This document shows, piece after piece, positions 11,401-21,248 of a stretch of 64,000 nucleotides of DNA (position 1 is its first letter; each line of letters starts with the position of its first letter). Origin of the DNA: Scolanthus callimorphus (Eukaryota; Cnidaria; Anthozoa; Actiniaria; Edwardsiidae); assembly GCA_033964015.1 (NCBI GenBank), contig CM066920.1, forward strand, positions 558,001 through 622,000, in the 5' to 3' direction. The position numbers and the translations under genes were made by a program. The notes under the pieces were generated by a model. That model was not told the DNA's origin, ran no database searches, and worked only from the letters and a program-made list of their open reading frames with translations.

Positions 11401-14400
11401 AGGCTAAAACTGCACCATTGTCAACTTTTTGGCAAAAGATCATAGGGCTACGCTGATGTGCTGTCAACCCCTATTAAAAATCTATGTTTGTATAATTTTA
11501 TGTATAAAAGATATATTGTCATTTGTCATTTGTATATATATATTATTTAAATATTTTTTGTTAATGCTACTGTACCAATGTACATACATGAACATCCATC
11601 TGGCAAGCATGCCCCACATGGAAACCAGCAAGATTGTAATTTTTGTTGTTGTGGCTAGCATGCTTAAATAACTTTCTTTGATACATTATAGGATCAGAGA
11701 AGTCAACCCAAGAAAAATGCAAAAACTCAAGTCTCTGAATCTTCACTAGAAATTGAAAAAGGCAATAAAAGAAAACCAACACTAATGGCAAAAGCTAAGC
11801 CCCATGAGAACAAGAGACTTGAAATGAGGTTTGTTTTAGAGTCACACTTTGTGATAATTTTTTCAGGAATACACTGAACTTAAAAAAAATGCCTGAGTTT
11901 CTTTCTTTCAGACAGTTGATGTCAATAATGGTAGATGCGCTGTTTGTAGTAAAAATAACATTGATAGGATCCACCCTCTACCTTTGAATGTTAAAGCAAC
12001 TATAAGAAACATTGCTAGAGAAATGTCAGTAATGAAAGTATATCTTTCATTTTCTCCAAGAAGAAACCACCCACCTCCTACCTCATATTCAAGGCAACTT
12101 ATTAATATGCAAAAGCCTGGCATAAAGAGGACAACTCCAGATCAGCACACCAAGCATAAAAACAAGACACCCAGGAGAACAGAGGACGATTTACCTGCAA
12201 GAAAAGGCGCATTAAGGTATGGCATACTGGCCTTGGTAATATTACATGTCTATTACCCTACTGTGAATAAGAGACAACTATATTTCATATTTATGAAATG
12301 AACCTTACTCATAACGTCCTAGCAATCCTGTTCACTCATATATGCCCTGATTTCAGCGCAAATTTTATACCTGCAAGGGAACCAATGACCAGCCAAACGA
12401 AAGAAAAACCTGCAATTGCTGCTCCAGTTGTGCCAGTACATCTTGATGAAAAGAACCCTTCATCATATTCTTCTTACTTTCCTGTCATGCAAAGTGGAGG
12501 TTTAGAGAAGAACATGTCACCATGCCAAGTTGAAAGGGTAGAAAATGATAAGCAAGAACTGGCCATGTCTTCTGGTGAAGATATGGCCATAGCAAAAACA
12601 CCTGCTGCAGTGAAGTCCTACCTGAACAAAACCTTGTCTATGAGGTGTGTGTTATCTGCTCACAAGTATAGTATAATGGACACAACAACGATATTTAAAG
12701 TGCATATGAAGCGAAATGAACTTTTGGATCTCTGGATAGATCATTATTAGACAAACATGCTGACCAAGTTTGAGAGAGTTTTGATAAATAGCTGCGAAGC
12801 TATGTGCCCGATATCTTGAATGCCTAAAGTGCTTGCCAGGGTTAACAGCAAAATATGCAACTTTGAACCGCCATAACATTGCAGCATTTTACCGAAATTC
12901 TTTCAACCTTGCAGTGCTTACTTTAAATACGATGTACTTTCATAGGTACTTTCAATATTTATAGAGTTCATTATTTGCGATTTTCAATGTTTGTTCTTCT
13001 TCTTCCCATTACAGAGAGAGACTTGAATTGTGGAAAGAAGAAAAAGGGTAAGGATTTTTACATATATGTCATTGCATTATAATAACAGCAATAATAACAG
13101 CATTAACACAAATATATTAATACAGGGTTAGTGGCCTTTTCTTTAAACAAATGCACTAAAAATTGGGCACCACCTTTGCAAGCATCAAAACCCTTATTAC
13201 CAGAAAAATCACCAGTTTCTGAAAGCAGCAGTATTTGAAGCAACATGTGCGTGTTTCGTTAGTCCTTGTTCGAAATATGCCATCGTTTCGGACCTTTATT
13301 TCAGTAATATTCAGTTATTGTTCACTAACGGTACAAGGGGCATCTTTATATGGTCTGGTGGCCGGGCGTATCTAGGTATCTAGCTACTGAGCTAGTTAAA
13401 ACATAGCCGGCGAGACAGGCTCTCGCGTATCACTCGGTTTCACTGTTTCCTCGGTATCACACTAGCGCCTGTTGAGCAGGCTAGTTAAAACACTCAGGAT
13501 GCGACTGTCAGGGCCGAAATCTCTGGTGTGGGCGTAAGAACGACGCTTCAGCACTATGTCTGTCCTGTTTTTGTTTTGTTTGTATGTTTCATAAACTTTG
13601 AACAAAAAAGGCAGACAAGTCCACTTACACGCTTTACGTTACATTTAGATATATATAGATATAGATATATATAGATAATAGTCCTGATGATTTTTTTACC
13701 GTGTCAAAATAAAGTTACCAGTTATTGTCGTTATCCACAAAAACATAGTCGGCATCAGTTGAATCTAAAATGACTCTTAGGTCGAACGCGCTTATAATGG
13801 ATCGAACCTCGTGTGTTATATACCCCGTGGAGCGCGGGGCTACCTACAAGAGATTTTACGCTTTCCTTCGTTTTAACATCATAAAGGATGCACGGGGCTA
13901 CTAGACCTACAAGAGATTTTACGCTTTCCTTCATTTTAACATCATAAAGGATGCACGGGGCTATTAGACCTACAAGAGATCTTACGCTTTCCTTCATTTT
14001 AACATCATAAAGGATGCACGGGGCTACTAGACCTACAAGAGATCTTACGCTTTCCTTCGTTTTAACATCATAAAGGATGCACGGGGCTACTAGACCTACA
14101 AGAGATTTTACGCTTTCTTCATTTTAACATCATAAAGGATGCACGGGGCTATTAGACCTACAAGACATTTTACGCTTCCTTCATTTTAACATCATAAAGG
14201 ATGCACGGGGCTATTAGACCTACAAGAGATTTTACGCTTTCCTTCGTTTTAACATCATAAAGGATGCACGGGGCTACTAGACCTACAAGAGATCTTACGC
14301 TTTCCTTCGTTTTAACATCATAAAGGATGCACGGGGCTATTAGACCTACAAGAGATCTTACGCTTTCCTTCATTTTAACATCATAAAGGATGCACGGGGC

Positions 14401-17400
14401 TACTAGACCTACAAGAGATTTTACGGTTTCCTTCATTTTAACATCATAAAGGATGCACGGGGCTACTAGACCTACAAGACCTTTTACGCTTTCCTTCATT
14501 TAACATCATAAAGGATGCACGGGGCTACTAGACCTACAAGAGATCTTACGCTTTCCTTCATTTTAACATCATAAAGGATGCACGGGGCTACTAGACCTAC
14601 AAGACATTTTACGCTTTCCTTCGTTTTAACATCATAAAGGATGCACGGGGCTACTAGACCTACAAGAGATTTTACGCTTTCCTTCATTTTAACATCATAA
14701 AGGATGCACGGGGCTATTAGACCTATACAAGAGATCTTACGCTTTCCTTCATTTTAACATCATAAAGGATGCACGGGGCTACTACTACTAATAATAATAA
14801 TAGTGTGCATTTATATAGCGCTATTACACTAATTGCTCATAGCGCTTCACATTACTAAAAAAGCTTAAAGTGAGATTACAATACCCTAACTATAGGGTAT
14901 TACTATTACTAGACCTACAAGAGATCTTACGCTTTCCTTCATTTTAACATCATAAAGGATGCACGGGGCTACTAGACCTACAAGAGATTTTACGCTTTCC
15001 TTCATTTTAACATCATAAAGGATGCACGGGGCTGCTAGACCTACAAGAGATCTTACGCTTTCCTTCATTTTAACATCATAAAGGATGCACGGGGCTATTA
15101 GACCTACAAGACATTTTACGCTTTCCTTCATTTTAACATCACAAGAAAACAGCCCGTCACTTCGTGACGCTAGAAGACTCAACCTGAGTTCCCCTTCCAT
15201 AAACTGCTGATTTACATTACATTACTAATGACCTCCCTTCAAAAAAGACTCCCAGCCGCATGCCGAAATAAATGAAGTGAGCCCCAGAGCCTTTTTTGTA
15301 TGTTTTGCACTGGTCTCCCTGATTTTGGTGGAGGAATGACGCACGTGTGTCGTGTGAGTCAGTACGGCTCTCAAATCTGTCTAAGTCCGAAGAACCCGCT
15401 AAAATTGAAAACGCAAACCTATTACACAGAAAAACCATTTGACTTCGGAATTGTTCGTATGCTTATTATATCTCAGTAAGGGAAGAGAAGAAACAGGTAA
15501 AGTAAAATTGTTATATAAGAAATTTTTAGTTTATCATAGTTTTTTTAGAGAATTTCATTCATGGCTTAGCGTGCGCTCTGTAGGCAGTGGCAGTGGTGTA
15601 AGTTTGTTCAAACTTGAATGAAAATTTTTCTCAGCTCAAATCTTTCGAATTAAAATCATCCCTGCACATAATAGTAAGTAATCTGTAATAGAACCATTTA
15701 GTTTGAATGTCTATAGTGCTTTCGGCTTAGCGCGCGAACAGGAAAGCAAGGCACTGGCCGTGTACGTTTGTTCAAGCTGAATGAAATTTTTTCTCAACTT
15801 AAAGCTTTCGAATAACAATTATCCCTGCACATTCCTGACAGTAATCTGTGACAGAACCATTTAGGTCTGAATGACTATGGTGCTTTCGGCTGTGCGAACT
15901 GAGTTCTTTTTTAGTTTCTGTGGGAGATTTCAAAACGGCGGCGATGGCAGCTTTGTCCCTCGCTTAAGAAATCGCTTGAATAAGAACTTAGCCCAGGGTG
16001 AATCTTTTCCAACTAAAACACGCTCACTTGAAGGTTTTCCACCTCCTCTGCAGGTTTGTGAACTTCTTTTGGCGAGACAGCTTCAGGCCTAAGCGGAGTG
16101 AGTGCGAACGATTTAGCCAATCAGAAACGTTTGCGCAGACAACCCGATTATAATAGTATAGATAAAGGATGCACGGGGCTATTAGACCTACAAGACATTT
16201 TACGCTTTCCTTCATTTTAACATCATAAAGGATGCACGGGGCTACTAGACCTACAAGAGATTTTACGCTTTTCTTCATTTTAACATCATAAAGGATGCAC
16301 GGGGCTACTAGACCTACAAGACATTTACGCTTTCCTTCATTTTAACATCATAAAAGATGCACGGGGCTACTAGACCTACAAGACATTTTACGCTTTTCTT
16401 CATTTTAACATCATAAAGGATTAAACCTCGTGTGTCCTATACCCCGTGGAGCACCAAAAGCCGCAAGCGAGCCACGCCCCCGTAGTTCGTGAAGAGCCAT
16501 CAGAGGAGGAAGGGCAGACGCTTGAGCCGGAGACTCTGAGATTTGCCGATGAGTTTGCTAGCATGTCATGTGATATGGCTAACAAGGAAGTGGTCTCAGA
16601 AGAGTTGAAGGAAAAACTTCGTGACTGTTACCACAGAGTGTCGGAAGTAAGTTCCATCATGTTCTCACAGTACCGAATCTTTGAAAAATGCTGTTGTTAA
16701 AAAATGTGGGCTGTTTGTTACAGTAATTGTATGGAAACGTTCTTGTTTTTTTTTTTTTGATTGTATTGTCAATAAGACCTCCCTTGGGTACTGAGGAGCT
16801 CAAAAATTCGCGTACGATCCCTGGTCGATAATGTTTCCCGAAACTCTTGTCCATTAACTTAGAACAGTTAAAACACTGCTAATATAACCTACATATACGC
16901 TAACTCTACAGGATTCCTCTTTGAGTGACGATATAGCTACAGAGCTAGACGAAATACAGAAGTCCTACCCCGGGGCGTTACTTTGTGCGGAGCTCTGGGT
17001 GTGCAAGGCTGCTATAGCGGAGCACCAGGGAGACGATAACAGAGTGGTTTGCTTTTTCGAGCAGGCACTCGTCTTCCGAGCAGAGGTAAATACAATGTTC
17101 TCAAGGGTTTATTTATACTAACATGTAAAGGTTTGCTTATAGATAGATGCCTTTTTAATATCACAACTCAGGGTTGTCCAATCAGTTGTCAACGGCAGAC
17201 TGCTATCAACGGGAGCCCTGGAACATTAATATCTTACAATAATGTCTAAAAAAGTCATACCGGAAAATCTACATAATTACAACACCTGTTACATATATAG
17301 AGGATATTACACGGTGGCGCGAAGATATGAGTTTTATTTTCGAGTGGCAAGAACAATATTTTACGAATGAGCGCAGCGAATGAGTAAAATATTGTTTTTG

Positions 17401-18742
17401 ACACGAGAAAATAAAACTCATATCTTCAAGCCACCGTGTAATTTTCTTTTTATTATATAGACAAACCAGAAAAAAATATTCCAAATTGATTTCCAAGCAT
17501 TTTTGTTTTGACCGATATCCTCACTAGTGAGGATATGGAAAATATGTCACTGAGGACCCGGATGTAGCTTCGTATGAGATCTACGAGTGGCGTATCTCCC
17601 AGTAAAACACTCGTGTCTATATAATAAGTACAAATAAGAAGGGGGAGCTCGTGCGAGTAATTATAGGCATCATAGGCATTATATAGCATTATAGGCATCA
17701 TAGGCATTATATAGCATTATAGGCATTATAGGCATTATATAGCATTATAGGCATCATAGGCATTATATAGCATTATAGGCACTATAGGCATTATATAGCA
17801 TTATAGGCATCATAGGCATTATATAGCATTATAGGCATCAGGCTATTTTTCCCCTTGTTTTTTTCTTTGGGAGACACAAAGCAGAACCAAAGTAAAGCAT
17901 GTAAACGAGGAACCCTAAAATGGTAGCCATGTTGATGTTAGTATTCTATACAATCAAGTCTTTTGATTCTGTTTGTTTTACCGCTCCACAGCCCGAACAC
18001 TTAATCAAAGAAGCAGTAGCCAAATATATGGCAAAGAAAAAGCCGATCACACAAGAAAAAGGTAGACATTTTCTTTCTAACCAGATCTTGGGTTCTGAAA
18101 TGAAACGTCCAGAACCCGGCAAAGAGGAAGGTCAATTGACTCACTGATTTTTTTGCCTTGTTTGTGTTCAGGTTATGAGCCGCAGAATGAATGCGAACCC
18201 GCGCTGTTATCTGAAGCCCTGCCCGATTCGCCCCAGACCCCGAACACCAGGAAGGGTTGAAGGAGTGTAAAGACCTAGATGAGCTGTCTTCTCTTATCAA
18301 ATACAGTGTCACCAAAGCCACGCCCTTCAAAAGCAGGTTTGTCTAGTTTGTTTAATAGGGTATGATGCGACCTAATCTACCCTCCCTCCCCCCCCCCCAA
18401 AAAAAAAAGGCCGTCAAAAATGTCGAGTCCAGTTTAGAGTAGAACAGTGACCTAACGGCAACGCAGTCACTACTAACAAGCCGCTTCCTTCATCTTCGTA
18501 ATAATAACAACAGGCTGCAGTCATGTGACCGACCCGTCATTACCCCTGTGAGGCGTTCCGTCCGGTTGCAGCGAAGGAGCGTCCACTATCCCACAATGCT
18601 CCAGGAGCATGGCCTGGTGGTCCGGCACTTGGATGAACTGCCACAGGGTGACCGTCAGCATGTCATGTTCAAACCCAACTTTGCCGTGGAGACTGAACTG
18701 AACGAGGCTTGGATAGAAATGTGGGGAAAAGAGGCCTTTTGA
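8402..18742 (+). CDS. CKAP2: CKAP2/CKAP2L-family spindle protein, multi-exon
   Basis: Exons read on the plus strand: 8402-8438, 8535-8892, 11692-11828, ~11912-12216, 12357-12644, 13015-13047, ~16472-16646 (or from 16452), 16912-17085, 17992-18061, 18237-18336 and 18514-18742. The basic, Lys/Ser-rich N-terminal part has REKLEQW in exon 2 and a related RERLELW in exon 6. The C-terminal exons match the conserved CKAP2 C-terminal domain: IKYSV, then TPVRRS followed by RLQRRS, a YPTMLQEHGLVV segment and a final acidic/aromatic tail. In vertebrates the family stabilises spindle microtubules in mitosis. Phases agree for exons 1-2, 4-5-6 and 7 onward. Exon 2 to 3 and exon 3 to 4 do not join in frame as drawn, so an exon may be missed or a one-base error present. 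An alternative start for exon 10 at 18171 would create a stop, so 18237 is preferred. Orthology to CKAP2 versus CKAP2L is not resolved. Confidence 0.8.
8893..9959 (+). other. Intron 2 of the CKAP2-like gene, first part
   Basis: Contains a solo fragment (caattattcctc and tgtgatttgactaac, ~8940-8985) of the element family present at 62077-62368. A GC-rich repeat piece at ~8990-9110 is related to one at ~13400-13490 (shared atagccggcg, ctcggta and ctagcg blocks). Otherwise no gene is seen; a small missed exon is possible. Confidence 0.5.
9960..10885. repeat. Tandem array, ~8 units of 120-128 bp, each with a CRE palindrome region
   Basis: Each unit contains attaatatctcgagaa, a block around ggtgaccaaacttgcac, a gttatcttagtgacaagggggg block, acaaagtcacatgac, and a tacgtcatcgatgacgtcat region. 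The full palindrome TGACGTCA occurs at 10213, 10466, 10594, 10722 and 10850; other units carry half sites or mutated copies. Unit starts are spaced 120-128 bp apart. The array lies in an intron of the CKAP2-like gene. Confidence 0.9.
11004..11211. mobile_element. Short foldback element with 18-19-bp subterminal repeats
   Basis: The left end (cagtggtacctctattaag) and right end (cttaatagaggtaccacta) are inverted copies. The right half has four direct repeats of gtggccgcttaatagagg. This sequence type recurs in many marine invertebrate genomes as far as I recall. No coding content. Confidence 0.7.
13048..13800 (+). other. CKAP2-like intron before the minisatellite
   Basis: Holds a GC-rich repeat piece (~13375-13500) related to that at ~9000, and a segment tcctgatgatttttttaccgtg followed by aaataaagtta (~13681-13716) that recurs at ~54176-54212. 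The latter looks like the 3' tail of a non-LTR retroelement. A short (gatata)n run sits near 13650. Confidence 0.5.
13838..14784. repeat. 63-bp minisatellite, main block (~15 copies)
   Basis: The unit runs from ggggctactag through acctacaagagattttacg and ctttccttcattttaac to atcataaaggatgcac, 63 bp in most copies. Copies differ at a few positions (gattt/gatct/cattt; actag/attag) and a few have one-base deletions. Because 63 is divisible by 3 and the unit lacks stops on the minus strand, runs of units encode a 21-residue repeat (MKESVKSLVGLVAPCILYDVK type, 20-mer core). The block sits inside a CKAP2-like intron on the opposite strand, so coding use is doubtful. Confidence 0.95.
14785..14906. 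repeat. Short interspersed insertion inside the minisatellite
   Basis: Interrupts the 63-bp array. It starts with (act/aat) trinucleotides, then gtgcatttatatagcgc, then an inverted-looking catagcgcttcacatt. The atttatatagcgc motif is common in repeats of marine animals as I recall. No coding content. Confidence 0.6.
14907..15144. repeat. 63-bp minisatellite, second block (~4 copies)
   Basis: Same unit and orientation as the block at 13838, resuming after the insertion and ending abruptly within a unit (ttttaacatcac). Confidence 0.95.
15145..15566. other. Unique sequence between minisatellite blocks
   Basis: Still within the CKAP2-like intron. Short frames on both strands show no family resemblance and no splice logic. 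Confidence 0.4.
15567..15893. repeat. Tandem duplication, two diverged copies of ~165 bp
   Basis: Copy 1 (~15567-15728) and copy 2 (~15729-15893) share gttcaa-ctgaatgaaa, tttttctcaact/gctc, atccctgcacat, gtaatctgt-a-agaaccattta and tgctttcggct in the same order. Confidence 0.75.
16161..16424. repeat. 63-bp minisatellite, third block (~4 copies)
   Basis: Same unit and orientation as the earlier blocks. It ends in a segment (aacctcgtgtgtcctataccccgtggagc, 16425-16452) that is also present at the left edge of the main block (aacctcgtgtgttatataccccgtggagc, ~13805-13833). The right copy runs straight into a CKAP2-like coding exon. Confidence 0.9.
17307..17442. repeat. Perfect-ended foldback hairpin in a CKAP2-like intron
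   Basis: Arms ttacacggtggc-gcgaagatatgag and ctcatatcttcaagccaccgtgtaa, with matching attttcg/cgagaaaat and caatattttac/gtaaaatattg further in. The loop is ~20 bp. MITE-like, no coding content. Confidence 0.85.
17661..17840. repeat. Minisatellite, ~28-bp unit
   Basis: Imperfect tandem copies built from cattataggcat, cataggcatt and atatag; about six units, in a CKAP2-like intron. Confidence 0.9.
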
Positions 18743-21248
18743 ATGTATGGTTAGACTACACATTACTGGAATTTGTCCTTTTTATAATTTTTTTTAAATG
18801 ACACTAAAAAAATTGGAACTTCGAAGGTATAACCTTATCAATACGACTGTAATTAGTTCTGCAAATTAGTTTCTCTGTGCCACACCTAACCCTAACCACA
18901 CCTTGGTGCCCTAACCACACCTTGGGAAATGTGTTATATCGTCAAATACAAGATTTGGTAAACTGGGTCACATAGATCAACATTGCTCAATGTATTAATT
19001 ATATTGTGCTAAAGTATTAAAAATGTTAATCGTACAGTCCAAGACTGAATTAGCATCTGATAATAAAATGATTACCGTCAATTAGTTATTTTGTTTGTTA
19101 TATCAATGACAAATATAACAATCGCTTTTGTTGGTCCTTCGCGCGCAAAAATTTACGGAAACAGCTCCGATGTTCATATCTTTCCAGCACTCCTCCCTGC
19201 TTCATCTTTGTATCATTTTAAAGTGATAGTAATAGGCGAGATAACACGATCTAGCTAGCGTGCCTCATGTTCGATGGTGTTTCAGAACAAGAGTATCTCA
19301 TGGGATCTTGTGCTCGGGAAAAATAGACTAATGCACATAGCCTAAATGGTCCATCGAGTGAGTTTAGTCTTAAGCCTAGTTCCTATATAGTCTTATCTGT
19401 CGTATCAGTCAACCGTGAAACAAAATAATAATTCCAATTTCCATTGTTTTTTCACGGTCGACTGATGCGACTATATGGAAACCAGGCCTTAGATACACTC
19501 GTTCTACCACAAATGTGGGAGGGCATGAAGGAAAGACGGCTGGCTGCTTGCCAACAAAAAGTTCTAGCATTACCAGGACATAGAGATATCGAACATCATT
19601 TATTGAACCAAATCTGACAAAAATCCATCACCTTATGACGAGCCTATTACATCATCTGTTCTAACTATGTTACTCACATGACAAGTTGTGCAGATATACA
19701 TCATGCTAGGCCAACTAAACACTAAATTACCTTCTCACTCGCTGTTCATTACCTCGTTTATTAACACATCATATGCCAAACTCTCTTTTTAAGTACACTA
19801 GTAAATACAAGAATTTCTTTCTAATGAGTTTGGTTATTTCCTTATTTACCTGAAGAAATGAGATTGCAAATAGATTTTTATCATTTTTTTCACCCGAGGA
19901 AAATGCAATGATTTTCCTCTCTTTTTCAACTTGAATTGACGGATTTCCTACTCTATAATATTGTACTTACTTGTCAACAATAACTCAAAAATATTAAGTA
20001 GAAATAGGTTCTCCCAGACAAATCTGAACACAGTTGCCATATGTAATTCTTAAAAGTTGGGTTCTTAAAATTAGGAAACAACTAAGGGCCTGTTCACATT
20101 TGGATTGTAAATTATCTCTTTGCAGCACTAATAAAGTGTCTGAAACAATGGGGGTGAGAGAAAATGGACTGTGTTCAGAATTTATTATAGAATAGCCAAA
20201 TCTTTTCAGCAGTTGGATGGATTTGACTTTTTATGTCTAGTTTATGCACAATATGAATTAAACAAGCTTTAATCCCAGATGTATGGATTTCAAACAATTC
20301 AAGTGTTATTACTGTCATTACTCTTACAGCTGTTACTGCATTTTTACACAAATTCCACGAACGATTGAATGCACATGGCATACCTAACTACTAGACTTAG
20401 ATTTCTTAAAAAATAAATTTTACACTTTGGACTTTTCACAAATCAAGAAACAGACAGAAAACTTGCAACACTTAATTTCTCCTTTATTATTAAATGAATG
20501 TTTGCATCCTTGTTGTCATCAAATCATTATTAAGTTTATGGAAAAATAATTTGTGGTAAATTTAAGAAAGTGTAAAAGAAATATCCAAAGTTTCAGCAGC
20601 AAATTAGGCTAGAGTGTTGGATTCGTCTGTGAAATGTGGTAAAGTTGGCCTTATGCTAAGCTGAAAGGTTTAAAAGTCTGCAATTTCTTCTATACAATAT
20701 TAAACATAGTGTGTAAAGGGGAACTTGTAACTTCTAAAATCAATGATTATGTGATGCAAATTGTAACAAAACAAGGATGTATATGACAGCTGATTGCTGT
20801 TAATTTCAAGATGAAAGAATGGTAAATATCCACTGTATTTATGGCCTGTTTGCTAGGAAATCAGTGGTATACAGGATGTGCAAGAAACTTTACTGAACTA
20901 TCAGAATCGTTACCTTCAAGATGGCCTGATTGATATCATGTTCAGTTCAGCATTTTGCCAGCCTAATCAGACAACAAAAAAGGAAACAAATAGAATCCAA
21001 AACCACTTAGAGTACACCATGCTATATCAGAAGCAATGATAGAATGAAACAATGAACCCAAACCTTTCCATGTGGATCCAGCCCAATAATTACATGCATT
21101 GTATAGTGTAAACACAGTAAATGGCACTAATACAGTTACTATTAAAACATTTGAAACCCTAAATAGACTGTAAATAGCTGTTACAATAGCGTGCAATAGC
21201 TATACAAGGCATGTAAGTATTTCTATTTATTGCAGTATCTTAGGTGAT
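18743..21248. other. Convergent intergenic region between the CKAP2-like and V-ATPase c genes
   Basis: Presumably holds both 3' UTRs. A foldback element lies at 19371-19491. From about 20100 to 21248 the sequence is AT-rich and low in structure, fitting the V-ATPase 3' UTR on the minus strand; a reverse-complement aataaa lies near 20474. Short frames there show no family resemblance. Confidence 0.5.
19371..19491. repeat. Foldback hairpin
   Basis: Arms taagcctagttcctatatag plus gtatcagtcaaccgtgaaa on the left, and ttttcacggtcgactgatgc plus ctatatggaaaccaggcctta on the right, are imperfect inverted copies around an AT-rich loop. Confidence 0.8.

Noticed and set aside
13755..15200. Minus-strand frames encoding repeated 21-residue units, as a repeat protein gene
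   Set aside because: They are the reverse reading of a 63-bp minisatellite in an intron; one-base deletions break the frame between blocks and no promoter or splice logic is seen. Kept as a finding only.
18171..18236. Extension of CKAP2-like exon 10 upstream to the acceptor at 18170
   Set aside because: This reading reaches a stop at ~18260; the acceptor at 18236 restores both the incoming phase and the conserved C-terminal frame.
20963..21196. Hydrophobic 77-codon minus-strand frame as a membrane protein
   Set aside because: It lies directly downstream of the V-ATPase c stop codon in AT-rich sequence and shows no family resemblance; likely 3' UTR.
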